Of a stretch of DNA of 64,000 nt, positions 22,507 through 36,694 are shown piece after piece; position 1 is the first letter of the stretch, and each line of letters opens with the position of its first letter. The translations under genes were made by a program, and so were the position numbers. Source of the DNA: Parascedosporium putredinis (lineage: Eukaryota > Ascomycota > Sordariomycetes > Microascales > Microascaceae); assembly GCA_949357655.1 (NCBI GenBank), contig CASHTG010000016.1, positions 1,798,001-1,862,000 of the forward strand, given 5' to 3'. A model generated the notes under the pieces. It ran no database searches. It was not told the origin of the DNA and saw only the letters and a list, made by a program, of their open reading frames with translations.

Positions 22507-25500
22507 GACAGGAACAATAGGTAGCTCAGGGTCTTTCCCTCCTCCTTTTTCTTCTTGCTTTTCTTCTTTTGCCTCTAGATGGACGGCGGTCGATGACTTT
22601 GGTATCCTGCAGCCTGCCCAAAGCCGAAAGTGAGAGGCCGCGTCTTTGGAGCACATGTGTGGAGGGGAGGGCAATGGCTGTGGTAACTAGGAATGGGGAC
22701 TTCGAGAAAGGGACAGTCTACATCTACACAACCTACAGAAAAGATGCCCAGCCAGTTTCTCTACACCGGAACTTGGCGAAACGAATCAGCCCAACCCTCC
22801 AGTCTAATGAGAAAGGTAAATCTCCAATCGGACACCGAGCAAATCCCTCAATCCGGCCCCCTTTTTCTGAACCGCACCTTTGAGGCAATGCAATGCGTAT
22901 TCGCATCGTGCATCGCTTACGAGAAAAGAAGAGGGTCCGGCGTGCTGGTGCCGCTGCAAGCGAGAAACGGGTGGCTAAATATAATGCCTCGCCTGGTATG
23001 GTATATTCTTCGAGAGCTTGGGACTGGCTGGGCGCTGTGGCGACGGGTGCGGTGCGTGAACATGGTAATATATTGCTTGCCAGCTCCCCGCTCTCATCCT
23101 TCAATTTGATGATTGGATCTAAACATTCCGTCATCAATCGTCCATCCTTGGATCCCAGGTGATATCGTACAAGGTACACGGCTGCGCAAATTGCACGTAA
23201 ACATTGGCTCCTCAATATTGTTCTCCCTTTTCTTGCCCGCTCCTTGGATCGCGCCTTATCATCGAAGTACTTACCAAGCTTACCCCCATCGCACTAATAT
23301 GGCATGCGCATGTGCGAGGAGAGTACTTGGCGGCAATATCCGAAAACCTTCACAGGGCTTTCTATTCTATAACGTCTTCAAATTATCAGAAACCTGTAGA
23401 ACTTGACAAGCTCAGCGACAGATCGTTAACTAGACTCATAATCATAAGGCCCAAAACAGAGGAGTGGGAAAAGAGAACGAAATAAAAGAGTAGAAAATGA
23501 CAGTGGGCCAGCGAGCCGGCAAAGATCCACTTCCGGCACTTTATCGCTAGCCAGCGTCTTTCAGCGCTTGGCAAGACCTTCGCCCTGGCCTAATATAGCC
23601 ACTACGGCAAGGAACGCTAGATCGAGGGCGTCGAACCGACAGTTCTCATCACTGACCAGCTGGGCCTCAGAGACTGGGATACCCTGCCAGTCGCTTGAAA
23701 TCTTATCCGTTCCAACCTTCTCACACGCTGCCAGAAGTTCTCGCCTCACTAAATCTGGCTCCACTTCGCGCTAGTGCCCAGAGGCCAACTGAGGGGTCAG
23801 GCAAGAAAATTTCCTAGGTGATGATTCAGACAAACGAGGGCGATGACACCTTTGCTCGCTTGTTGAACGGCACGATGTCCCCATTGCACCTTCGTCCTCC
23901 TGCGGCTACGTGTAGAGGTCGATTCATCCTCGAAATTGATCGTCAGGGAGTGAAATGGCCAGCTGTATCCAACAGGTTTGTGCCCACCCACACGCATCCA
24001 CCATTGCACGAGTGTCAGACATCCCCGCAGAATGGGAAAAAAAAAAAAAGAAAAAACGGACTTGAACCTTCTACTTCAGGCAGCCGCATTCGACGCCCTT
24101 CATATCTGTGAACAGCAGATCAAGGAGACAAGAATCTGGGTCCGCGGCAGAGAGAAAGCAGAAGGTGTCCTCGAATGCATCGCCAGGCGAGGAATGGGAA
24201 GGTGGGGGCTGAGGAGGGGTTGGTTCAAGGCCCAAGGAGGCGTGCGGGTAGGAAGATCTCTGGAAAAACTGCGGACGCCCGGTTCGTCCTTGAGGCTGCA
24301 GGGGCTGCGATCGACGACATGGGAGGGTGTGCCCTTGCAAAAAAGGAAAAAAAAAAAAAAAAAGGTTGGCTGATAGCACCCTGGCAGGGATTGACGGATG
24401 GAGCGGATAACACGGGCGTTGCGCAAGCCTCGATTGAGTTTTTGTTCCGCTGCCTTCCTCGTGAAGCTTCACCTCGGTATTAGGACAGGACTCTTTTTCT
24501 GACAAACGGGGCGATGGTAGCAAAGAAGCAAATAACACCCTGAAGTTAGACGATACTGTTGATCCTCCCCGCTCGCATGATCCGTGATATCGCGCTGCGC
24601 CGGATTTTATTTTTTTATTTTTGCTTCTCCCGACTGAGGAGCGGAGCGGGAGCGGAGGGATTTTGCATCGAAGTAACCCTGTACCTGAGCAATGCGCTAA
24701 ACATGCGACCACAAAGAAACAGTAGATGCCAGGCCCAACCTGCTCTCTCTGACAACATTTCGCTCCCCTCTTCCTTCCTGGATTTAAAAAGGAGAAGACA
24801 TCTATAGGTGTTTGCAAACATATCTTGCCGACTTCTCAGGGCAAACGTGACGTGAGCTCTCGAAGGTATAAATTTGTCAAGCCCCCGTCATGATGGATTC
24901 CGACTTGAACCTCCGGAATAACGCAGACAGGCAGGTGGGGGACCAGATGAGGCATCAACTATTCGCGGGTGTGTGAGACATGCAATCAGGTGATGGGCAC
25001 CACTGTGGCCCTGTGCCTCGAACGGGGATATAATGAGAAGCGTGAGAAAAGGGATGCCGGCGACATCACGGGTGGACGAGTGTCCAAACCATATCTCAAT
25101 CCTCCCTTTTGCTTTTGCCCGTTTAGGAAAAAGTGACTGCATCAGCCGTGGCACGCTCCCCTATCTCGGACGTCAATAGGGCGAGGAGGGGGTGAAAGGG
25201 GCAGGGTGAACATCGTGGTGGGATCTTGACAAGCGAAGAACGTCAACTGAGTCTAGGCCTAATCAATGAGGGCCCTTCTTTGGCGACACTGATGAAGATC
25301 AATTTTTGCAGGGGCTAAAAACTTTCGAATGCTGGAGTGAGCTGGGTTGGTTTGGCCAGGCCTTAGTCCCCAACTTGAAGTTAGCGTCGAAAGCTGCAAG
25401 CTGCATCAACTGCCAGTTTCGTGGAAGTACAAGGCCGCGGCGGTGATGTGATCGCGCACTTCACCGTGCACAAACACTCCAACAACCTCGATAAATCCGC

Positions 25501-28500
25501 TAAAGATTCCATTACCTAACTTGAGGCACCCAAAATGCCTCGATGGATGGAAGAAAAAGGAAAAAAAAAAGCCAAGGTCCTTGAGAGGTAATCGACCACA
25601 CCCGCATCATCCCTGTTCTCGCCTACAGAGTAGTGGGTTCTCCTTTTGCGTACATGAAGTTTCCGTTACCGCGTAGGAAATGGTACAAGTATTATCGTAC
25701 AATCCATCGGGGGAGGTAGCGCTTCCACTAGCACCCTCCTCGCACACGTCCTCCCCATCCCCTAACGCGGGGGTCATGGAGAGAGGGGGAATAGCTATAA
25801 GAAATACACGCATGCTAGCCTAGTTGGAAATTCTTGGGTTGTTTGGCCCTGATATGTGCTCAACTCTGAGCAGATGCCCAGACCCAACCGAAGGGGTCCG
25901 GCTGACCAAATGACATGTATCTCTGCCAGTCTGGCGTAATGGAAATGGCTGCATGCTGGTGATAAAGTGGTGTGGGCCAAAAGCATACATGTAATACTGC
26001 ATAGAGAAACACGGCGAGCGTGTCCCCCCTTAAGCCAGGCATCAAAGCCATCATTAGGCTGTCCTCCGCGCAAGTCTTTCCCAGTCTTGCCTTTTGACCT
26101 TCAAAAGGTCAGGGGAGGGTGGCTTTGCTCCCCTGGCCACTTTTCTTTTTCCCTCTGTTTCCGACGCTGTGCAGCCCACTTATAATGTTTCGCTGTCTCG
26201 CATCCCCCACATGCGTGCCGCACGCTCAGCTGAGTCGTTGCGCGTGTGAACCCGCCGGAGACAGACACGACCAAGGGTGGAGATGATGTGGCTCAAATAA
26301 AAATAAAAATCAACAAGAGTCACTTTGAGCAACCTCAACCTTTGAAGAATTTGGTGATATCCCATGATGATGTGACGGCGGTATTGGCGAGGTATGGGTG
26401 ATGGCACCACAGTTCCATCGCGATTCTTTACACGTGCTATATTCTTGCTCATGATTTTCTACACCTTTTGTGGTTGTCGAGGTTTCTCCCCGGGCGCCCC
26501 ATCGGAGCAGCGCACTCCGACTCACGGCACGGACGGACGAGCTCAGACACGGACATGCTTGATGCACCCCCATTTGTGTCCCCGCACTTCATGATAGGTC
26601 ATGCACACACACCGAACAGCAACGAAGGGAGAAGGATAAACAAGAATTCTCACGCACTGGAAGGTGTGTCAAGGTTAACATCACACTTTGGTACGCAAAA
26701 CGAAAGGAATACAGGAAGCACTCATGGGCCCTCTACCGCGCCCGCCAAATGTCTTTTTGCATTCATCAAATTAGCGTGTGTGCTTTTGGATCGGACTTTT
26801 CTGGCCCTGAGGAAACTACAATGAAGGCCCTGAGTTTAGTTCCAGATGTAGTCGACACTTTGTGATAGAGGCTTTGCGTTCTGACAACCTGATCATATTT
26901 TAGCGTGCTCTCCTCTAAAAAGCTCAAGGGAGAAAGAAGGGGTCCCGATTAGCCTTTCACAACGAACCTAGTGTAGGGGAATCTTGCCGTCCACAAGCGA
27001 GCAAGGGCGCGTTGAGAAGAGGGGGGCTAAGTTTCTGCCAAGCTGTTGCTTCATTGGACCTTTGCAGCCTCTGATGGAATTATTGCTTCTCGAGTAGATG
27101 ATACCAGCGCGTGTTGTTATGTGCGGCGCTGGGGCTGAAATGTGCATTCTCTACGAGGCGTGGGGTGAAATACAAGCCTTAGGAGAGGGGGCGGGTTCTC
27201 TTTTTCTCTTTCTTTCTTCTTCCCGCTTTATTCTTGGCGTGCTTTTGATACTACGGGGAACAACCAAGACTTGACCGTTGGCGGTCGGCGGTGAAGGTGA
27301 AGGTTGGATCTTGGTGCTAAACAGTTGACATGATCGGGCCATTATAGAAGAACATAATCTATAGACCGATTATATTGAACAGCGCAAAGCCTCCCCAGAA
27401 TGACATGCAGGCTCCGGCCCATCCGAGAAATGCCTGGTCCGTTGTTCAAGATTTAGCACCTGTTTCATCGTCCGCCAATCCATGGCTATTGTGACATCCA
27501 GACTCAGTTCTTCTTTTTTTTGGCCCGTGCTCTCTGCACTCGTCACTTTAATGATCATGGAGAGGGGAGGGGTGTAGGCTAGAGCAAAACTGCTGAACCC
27601 GTCAACCACACTCGCAGAGTCGACATAGTTCCGGCCGCAGTTCGCTCACCATGCCGATGTCAACAGATCAATGCAGGTGCGACGTGTCGGAGGGTGAGTT
27701 GAGCTACCTTGGCTACGTAGCGTTCGCTCAACGTTCTCGCCCCTGCTGCCCGCAAAATTCTTGGGTGATTCTCGCTTCAATTGATGGGCGGATGAGGTGG
27801 ACTGATGGAGGCCGCCGTTGAGGCGGCGATGAGGGCGGCCCCACCGCCGGAGAAACATGTGCAGCATTTGCAGAGCGCAATGGCACCAGCTGCGCATTCC
27901 CTTTGCCTTTCAACCCCATCCTTACGGTGCCTGCATGCAAATGGACCTGGTCGGCTTATACAGGCAGACGTCAAAGGAATGAATGGTGGTCCCATTCTTT
28001 TCACCCCCATAAGTTCGTACTTGCTGTGACAATTGGCTTTACCTGCCCTCTGCCTGTACACCATAGCTGGCTTGCGTGTCAGAGGCTGAGCTGCGGGCTT
28101 TCATTGATCCAGTTTTACCATGTACACGGCCGTTAAGTCTCACACACCTCTTTGTTTTCCGCGCGAACAAGAGGCGTCTGATAATTCAGCCTTTTAACCT
28201 TATCTCCTACATTCATAGATGATGGCTCGAGATAAACCAAGTCATGGCGTGCCGGAGATGGGAGAATATGTGAGCTCTATTAAGGTCGTGTGCTCTCGGT
28301 CCCCTCACCAACCATTTCCTAGCACTCGCCATTTGCTGGATTGTGCATCCAGCCCCGCTGGAAAAATGCGATGGCCGTATTATTATAAGTGATGGTGATA
28401 ATGTTGTTGAGAAAGATTCCATGGCCGGATTTGGCCAAAGAAGGATCCACTTCCTTCCTCTGACGATTTTTTTTTGGGTTGGTCAATGATGCGACAACTC

Positions 28501-30256
28501 CTCATTTTTGGGTGCCCGCCACCGCCCTTTCCAAGGGATGGCAGGGCGGACGAACCGACATCCGTTGTCCAGACTCCGCCGATTATTTGCACGGCAAGCC
28601 CTTGACTCCCTTTCTGCTTTCTCTCTCAGGCCCGACTCGTCAGCTCCTTCATTCTCGCTTATCTTCAAACAAATCCTGGGCTCCACTGACACCAGTGCAA
28701 AGCAGAGCGGTGGGGTCTCAAATGAAAAAAAAAAAAAAAAAGTGCCTTGGAGAGTTAAATGTTCATGGCACGGTTTCGGACTCGACTTGTTCGCCCTGCT
28801 CGCCCCGTTCGCCCTCTCGTGCCTGTCCTCATTATTAGAATTTGGCTGGAACCCACTTTGGCACGAGGAATCAATGGTTGAGGTTTGTGTGGCTGGCCAT
28901 GGTCGCCGAAAGCTGGACTAGGCCTGCTGATCCTTGAGTGCGCATTGTATTCATCACAATTGATCCTACACGGGGGTCGAGGAATAGAGGCGGAGCCAGA
29001 GGATCATTTGGAATTTATCCTGGGATAATCCAGTGAATTGGAGACGCCTCGTGTCAGCAGGCTTACTTGTAAGAAAGCGCAGCCTCCTTTTGGCTTTGCT
29101 TTTGAGGTGCGACTGTTCAGGGTGTCGCACTGGCTGAGGCACGTATTTCGTTATCTTTCGCACATTGCGCCTGCTAAGTTCCTATCTCCCGTCACCTCTC
29201 ACGTTCAAACCCCACGCTAAAGCAGGGTAGACCAGGCCACCAAATCATTAATATGGAGCAGATGCTTAGAAGGGGACAAATCGTTGAAGCGAGCAAACGG
29301 GAGACGAACATCGAAAGAGCGCGCGTAGGAGACTGGAAAAAAGGGAGGCTTACTATGGCTCCACTCCCCAAAAATCTCCTTTTGCAGAATGGATATCCTG
29401 AGAAACTCTGATGAGAATGTTCAAATGTTGCCTTCCTTGGGAGAACTTACTTTCTTTCCATTAGTGGAGCCTTCGGAATACCATATCATGACACACACAA
29501 GCACGCTTGAGGAAAAAGGCACGCCTTCGACCATGAGCAAAGGCCCATGGGCAAGACAGGCACACACCCCACCTCTATCCTTCGTCGTATCTTCCTTTTC
29601 CGGCCGCGAACCCCCACTCCCCACTTCCACCCCTCCCTTCTAAAGTCACCCCTTCCTCGTCACAATGCCCCCACTTCCCACACACCCGGCCACCATCATC
29701 ACTGGCTTTCAGTGCCGTACTTGCGACTTGGGCGATACCACTTCCCATCCACGTCAACCCATCTCTTGTTTGGCTTTTTCTCAGCCGGCGGCCTGTTAGT
29801 GATCTCGTACCGGGCCCCGCTAGCTCGGTACTGCAAACCCTGGGCGAGGACCTGGCGGGCTATCACTAGCATCACTCAGTCCCAGTATCCGCGCGACCCA
29901 CTTTTGGCTTCGACAACAGGGTACAGACGCTAGTCCAACCCAGCCTGCGCCCGCCCTGCAGTCTTTGTCCTTCCAAGTGCGAATGTATACTTTACGATAC
30001 CGCCTTCTTTTCCCTTAATCGGAGGCCAAGAAGGAACGGGTGTGTGCCGTACGGGAGTCGACGCAAGCAGGAGTCAAATATGAATGCCCACCCTTCCCAT
30101 CCCGTCACTCCTTCCTCTCGGTCGACCTTTACTTAGTCTCGATCTTCCCTTGGACTTTTCAACACTTTTCTATCTTGGATATTTTTACTCGACAACTAAA
30201 ATCAACTGTACTTACATGTCGACAACATGTGGCCCTTAACATCTCTATCGTCCCGT

Positions 30257-32289
30257 ATGAGTGGACGTAGTGCCATCACACTATTCGAAGTCCGGTACGT
30301 CTAGCAATCCTCTTGTCCTATCCAATGCCCGGCTCCGACTTTATGCCACGAGAAACATTGGAGGCGCGCCTGGCATCTAGCTTCTATGAACTAACCCTTT
30401 ATCCTCTCGCAGTCTTGACAATGACTTCATTGTATTCCGCGGCAGTGGGCACGAATCCGCCGGCCAGCTCTTGAAGGGCCAGGTCGTCCTCTGTCTCTCG
30501 GCTCCCTTCAAACTAGACGAGCTACACCTGCGTCTTACAGGGACGTTAAGATTATCGTACGCAGTTCTGACTCTAACAATGACTTGGCTTATACACGAGT
30601 ACACTAACACGACATGGTAACAGATGGACGCAAGCGAAGATGACGGCGAGCGGTGTCTCCCAACAGAAAATCGATAGGACGGAACACATACTTCAAAACC
30701 GCTGGCAACCTTTCGTCGGAGGGGAGGGGAAGAGCGTGGTTTTGCAGCCGGGCAACTACGAGTTTCCATTCGAATACATGCTCCCCGGTGACACAGCCGA
30801 AACCCTCGAGGGAATCCCCGAAGCGTCTATTTCCTACAGGTTAAAAGCGAGGATAATACGACACAGACTTGCGAGCGACGTCCACACTTACAAGCACCTC
30901 CGAGTTATCCGAACCCTCGAACCTTCTGCCCTCGAATTCCTCCACGCTATGAGTGTTGAGAACATCTGGCCCAATAAGATTGACTACTCACTCATCATTC
31001 CACAGAAAGCCGTTGTGTTTGGAGGATCGGTACCGATACAGATGCGATTTACCCCCTTGCTAAAAGGGCTAGAGTTGGGGAGCATTACGGCCAGGCTGAT
31101 TGAATGCAGGGAGTGCGTGGCCCAAGGCCCCTCGCTTGGAAAGCCCAAGGAGTTCAAGAGCGAGAGGAAGTCAGCCTCTGGAAATTCGATGTCGACAGGC
31201 AACATTGGCAGGACACTATTGGCGAGACAGGCCAGGAGGGCTGGGTCTTGGAAAAGAAACTTGATCTCCCCAAGAGGCTCCGCCAGTGTGTCCAAGATGT
31301 CAACCAACACGGCATCAAAGTCCGCCACAAGATCAGACTCGTTGTGGCGCTCAAGAATCCCGACGGCCACGTCTCCGAACTCCGGGCTACCCTCCCCGTT
31401 TCCATCTTTATCTCTCCCAACATTCCCCTCGACGAGGAGGGTAACCTAGTCATGCAATCACCCGACGATACGGTGCCTCCCCTCGCCGACCCCGATACCA
31501 TTGCGCCCCCGGCTACGGTCAACATATCCTCGACCGGCTCTATGCTGATGTTCTCTTTGGCGGCTTCCAGACTCCCGAAAACCACTCTGGGGCCAATAGC
31601 CCTTACTATCAGCCTTCCGCTGCGGTGTCCTCGGAAAACCTGGCGCCTGAGGCGCATACAAGGCCTGACCACACCATCGCCGAGGCGCTCGCTACTCGGC
31701 TTCAGTCCGTTTCTGGTGCGGATTCGCGACGCAACTCTACGCTCTCCACCATTAGCGAGCCGCGCGAAGAAATATCTCGACTTCCAAGTGCCGACCACAA
31801 CACCTTGTCTGGCCGCACGTCGCCTGAACATCGCGACGAGACAATTTTGGAAGAGCTGAACAAGGTCCCAAGCTACGCTACAGCTGTGCGGACTCCTGCA
31901 AGGCCCCGGTCCTACATCGGTGGACCTTCGGCGCTACCCATGTACGAAGATCTCGAAATGGAACATGAGGAAACAGGCGCAGAGGAAACACAGCACGCTC
32001 CCAGTCACGATGGTGAATTGTTGAGCGAGGCAAATTCCCCGTTATGACACCCGTTACCACCTTTCGGAGTTCCAGGTCTGAGTCGCTGAGCAGCCAGGTC
32101 GGCCAGCGACCCCAGACTAGTGCCGGTGACAACCTCCAGCAGAGGCCTCGCACCGCGCGCCCACGGCCCCTTTCTGGCTTGTCAGAGAGCCTCTTGGACC
32201 GACTTTCGAACCACTCATACGGTTATTACGGATACGGCCTTGACCCCCGACCTTACCAGGGAGCGCGGCCCACCATGCAGTGCATGTGA
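30257..32289 (+). CDS. creD: Arrestin-like ubiquitin ligase adaptor CreD, frame broken three times
   Basis: Alpha-arrestin that links Rsp5/HulA-type HECT ligases to membrane permeases; creD mutations suppress creB/creC mutants in Aspergillus. Exons 30257-30294, 30413-30556 and 30624-32289 join through GTACGT..GCAG and GTACGC..ACAG introns. Landmarks: DFIVFRGSGHESAGQLLKGQ, LQPGNYEFPFEYMLPGD, LEPSALEFLHAMSVENIWPN, KNPDGHVSELRATLPVSIFI. Single-base losses lie at 31166-31167 (G), 31511-31512 (G) and 32037-32040 (C). The second one hides a PPGY motif, a PPxY-type ligase-binding site; an LPMY follows further on. The C-terminal 80 residues after 32040 depend on the last repair. About 616 residues in all. 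Confidence 0.9.
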
Positions 32290-35200
32290 TGGAGCCTACA
32301 TCGGGTTTCCGTGTTTTGCGCCCTCCGCCTCCCCACCATATTCCCTTCAAAGGGTTTTTTGTTCTCCTTCTTTTATCTCCCCTCATTTCCAACGTAGAGG
32401 GGCTTTCGTTATTCTCGACATATACCAGCATATGGCCATGACATCTACTGGCACAGGCGTTTCCCTTTTATTTCTTCTCTTTTTATTTTATTTCTTTTGT
32501 TCTTTTAACCACGTTCTTGCTTCAAGTTCATTTCAAAGAATGGACTTTGTTATTCGCAGCATTTATAGAGAACCATGGATTCTTACAACGCTTCTACGAC
32601 CCCGAGGAAAAGTGAGGCATCTCGCTAGGGGTTGCCTCGACTACTATCATGGATTTTTCCCATTTGTTCTTTTTTTTTTTTTCACTGCAGGCGCATGGGC
32701 ACATGAAGACCTACCCTAGGATATCTTCCCATCTGTTTTGACTCAATTGGGCACGGCGGTTTCGGATAAGAAAAATGTTTTGCTTTATACCCAGGGAAGA
32801 CCACGAGCGCAGGGCGACGGCGTGGTGTGCGGATCGAGTCACAGGACTGAAATGGATCGAAGATGGAGATTCTCATGTCTACATGTAGGAGAAGGAGCAG
32901 ATATGGGCTTGTACGTTGCATGGCTTTTCAACTGTACCAAGCTGTAGATATTACAATATTACTTTCTTCAACATGATGAATTTGTGCATTGTACCAAATA
33001 CTCAAGAAGACATGGCCAGAAGAAATAGGGGGTGGAGGCCAAGTCCTCATTGCTGCTTGCTGGCAAAGAGAATATAACAAAGATACCCACATCCTGTATG
33101 CACGATAGATTGCGGCATGGGCCGGCTTACCAAGACCAGCCGTTTGTGGATGGCCATCAGTGGTTGTTTCGAGATCTGGGGTGGACGGCAGGGTGTTTTC
33201 CGAATTGTTCGCCTCGGCCTGTGCCTTGGATTACCAAGACCCCTCCCAGAAGAACGAAAAGACGCTCACGAGAACACATCCACAGATCTTAGCCCTGCAG
33301 ATCAATATACCGATGGCGGCCAAGCATGGAACTGGTGCTTCGGTAAGCAGAAATTTGGCGCTACCGGGGAAGTGTCGAGCGAGGGGCCTGTAAGATGCGC
33401 TAGGACAAAGGGGAATTGGAGGGATGCAAGGAGCAAGAGGGGAGCGGACAAAAGCATCAATGATGGAGAACCGGCGATACCCTCCTGAACAGACCCGCTT
33501 CGTCCTCTTTTTTTTTTTTTTTTTTTGACCCTCTTCCTCTCGCGCTCGTCCCTAGTGAAACGAGAGTGCCGAGGTGTTGTTTCCTTGCTTCATGAGATTG
33601 CACGGGTTCTAGACGTGGGTGAGTGTTTAGCCAAGATCTCTTGCGCGAGGTTGGCGCAATGATGCTGTACATGATTTCTTCAAAGGGGGCAGGCAAAATA
33701 TATTTCAACGTCAACCCGTGCATCTGCTTGCTACCATGGTAGCACACTTTCCCTCGTGCCTTTGGTTCGATTTGAGCTGTGTCTCTCACGATGCTTCGGA
33801 ACTTTCGTACTCGCATTGATGGCTGTAGAACTTTTTTTTTCTTTCTTTCTCTCTTCTGGTTTCGTCAATGCCCCCTCCTCTTCGTTCCGGACACATCCTG
33901 CAGGTTGTTTCCAACATGGCGCTTTTCCGAAAAGAGGAAAGGGGGATTGTACGCCCTTGTGGTTGAAGAACCCGTGGTGGACTCTTGGACTCTGTTGCAG
34001 CGGGGAGAAGCAAGGAATCGATCCATCCACCTCCCCCGCATCGTGCTTGAGTGCACGCTCACAGGCTCGGTTGTTGACATCCACGGATCAGCGAAGTGAA
34101 GTGGTCTCCGCTTCACAAGCCCGCGGAAGTCCTTTTGGAGGGGGGCTAAGAGTATCATCCTAGGGCCGAGGCGGGCGAATTGGAGGGGGTGGTAAACATC
34201 TAGATGTAGAGCAATGGTGGCATTGGCAGGGCCACTGTACCATTGAGGGATTGGGAAGGGTTCAAGGGTAGTCTGTATTCAATTGATAATTGACCTCTTC
34301 CTCTATGGCAATTTTTTTATTTTTATTTTTCCATTAGTGAGGTTCGGGAAGAGGAAAGCAAAGGACACAGAACGCCGCCTAGCGCGATGGAGTGCGAGCC
34401 TCGGGGGTTGACGTCATGGCGGTGGGACAGTTGTCATTTGCTGTTCTCAACGGCACGCATACATAATACCGCTTTGGGGTGTTTCGGATCGTGTGGGCGA
34501 GTGTGGACGTGAGAGTGTGTGTGGGCGTGTGTACGTGCGTGCCTGTATGAGCGCACTATGTGTGTGTGCGGACGATGGAGACGGTGTGTGTGAGTGGGAA
34601 CACGAGCGGGAAAATGGTGACACGGAGGACAAGAGTCGATCAGTTGGCCAAGCGGATCGATTCAGTACACAGATAGATCCATCAATTGGCTCCATCCGTT
34701 GTATGGATCCATTCACCATTGTAGCCTCGAGAAAACAATGTGGATTTGTGATCGGGCGGGCAACAACAAAAGTGGGTTTCGTCCTCTATTGTTTCGAAAA
34801 CAACATATCGATGCATATTCCGGCTTTTGCTTCGGTGTCCAGATTCACGATTTCCTTCCTTTTTCTGGCTCTTCAACCTTTATTTTTGTCCTTCGTATGT
34901 ATGTCGCTGGTTGCACATGGTTGATGTCACAAGCGATGGCCAACCTTGGCACCACGTCCAAGAGACTTTAGAAGACGAGCAAGGTCGTTGAGTTCTAGGT
35001 TGGTTGGGGACCTGTCGATCCCTCACCACTTGGGATTGGAAGATGGGAGGGAACAAAACAAAATCACAAGAAGAAAAACAGAAGGGGATTTTGGAGGTCC
35101 AGAGAGTTTGCGTTCGTTGAAGACGCCATTGGCCCAGTTGCCCGGTGGAGGGTGTCTGAACGTAGATGGCGCCTCTGAATCGAGGCTAACGCCTGTCAAT

Positions 35201-36694
35201 CGAGGATCGCACCACCGGAGTCAGGCAACCAAAGCGCTTGTATTCGCCATCAACAAAGGAACAAGGTATCGTCAGATTCACAAGAAATTTCCGACGATGC
35301 CACAGGCCGTCGTCCAACCCACCAAAAGGGTTCGGTGCGGGTGGCTGCATCACTTTTCCCTCATACCCATCGCCTCTGTCCGTGGCGGGGAGCGGGCCAG
35401 ATACACTCGACTACGGAGGGCCAATCTGGGCTGTTCCGTTCTTCCACCTGCGGGATCGTCACAGGGGTTATTGGGCGCTCGTCCAGCTTGACAAGGGGGA
35501 AAGATTGAACGCCGAAGGGTGGGTTGCAGGGGGAGCCCTTGGAGGGGATGGAGGGGGCCAAGGATTTGCCAGCGATGAAGTCATTCTGTGCTCGCCTGAG
35601 TCTCCTGGCCTTGCACGCTTTCGAGACTTTCAATAATCTTAGCGGCCCCCATCTCGCTCCTCACTAGCGCAGCCATCAACGTGTAGTCATTGAACGTTTT
35701 GGCTTGTTGGCACCTCTTTAGCCACATTGGGGGTTGATGTGTCCAGCACAGCCCGCCCCCTCCAGCATCCATCATAGAACAAGGTTTCCAGCCTCAATCG
35801 CCCATGACCATGAATGACTCTGCCGTGCTCGGTTGCTTGAAGCCAAGCGTTGATGGGACGATTGCGAGACATTGATGTTGGATCGAGACGGGGGAGGGGG
35901 CGCAAGAACATTGAGCTGTGCCAGTCCAGATGGAATGGGTTGGGGTTTTCCGCCAGATAAGGTGGGCGGGCCTCAAGCTCCGGTCCTCAACGGTGAACCC
36001 GACATCCGAGCATTGCATTGATGCCTGTTGAAGCCGATCATTGGCTCAGTTGGCCAGCTCAAGCCACAGATGCTGCGAGGTTTCTGGCTGCCCTCCCATT
36101 TTCCCCCTCTTCTTCGCCGTTCGATTGTGGTCCCCACCACCACACCACATGCAAAATGGGAGGCCCATTTCATTCTTCCCTGTCCCTTGCCAGCTCGACG
36201 TCATTTCTTTCTCAGGGTCCGGAGGAAGCTATATCGACGACGACCCTTCGTTCTCTTCATCTTTCTTAGAATCCTTCCAACTACTACCTCTTGCGCATCC
36301 GTAAATGGTCAAAAACCACCAAGAATTCGACATCTATTCCCCGAATCGAAGCGGCGTTACACCAACCCACCTCTGCAAGGAGCTCTTCTTTCTCTCCCCC
36401 ACCCCGACCCTTGCTGCATCACTCATCTGAAGTTTGAACTGCGGGGCAGCTTGCTACAACTTGCATTTCGTGATTCACCGCATTTAATCGCTCTTGACAC
36501 ACTTCCATCTTTTCATCGATCCCACAAATTCCCCTGAATACCGTCCTGATTAAAGCCTGACGCACTTGTAAAGTTTAATTTTTTTCCTGGGACAAGCACG
36601 CGCCCGAATCAAATAGACGCGGGGCCGTCAATAACCTCAATAAACCGAAACAACCTCTCTCCCATTGAGAAACCTCTCGACCACCCATTCCACC
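32290..36694. other. Spacer between creD and slm1
   Basis: 4.4 kb without a supportable gene. It contains the creD 3' region, a T19 run at 33508-33526, a GT-rich stretch at about 34500-34590 and the pyrimidine-rich slm1 leader. Open frames here are short and read low-complexity sequence. Confidence 0.5.
34498..34590. repeat. GT-rich low-complexity tract
   Basis: Irregular GTGTGT/GTGCGT repeats over about 90 bases. The overlapping open frame at 34493-34924 reads Cys/Val/Arg-rich repeats produced by this tract and is not a gene. Confidence 0.6.

Larger units (their letters stand above)
17716..30256. other. 12.5 kb gene-poor stretch
   Basis: No recognisable protein gene, tRNA or rRNA on either strand. 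Open frames are short, overlapping and of unlikely composition. Visible structure is limited to long A or T runs (24041-24052, 24347-24364 and about 28725-28742), pyrimidine-rich tracts, a 10-bp minisatellite at 20970-21010 and a weak coding-like patch at 22384-22506. Because indels break most known genes here, this stretch should be called gene-poor, not proven empty. Confidence 0.5.

Noticed and set aside
24071..24817. 248-codon open frame on the minus strand
   Set aside because: Includes a run of phenylalanines read from a poly-A tract and has no domain; overlapping frames of similar quality exist on both strands.
34493..34924. 143-codon open frame with Cys/Val/Arg repeats
   Set aside because: The repeats come from a GT-rich tract; no gene context.
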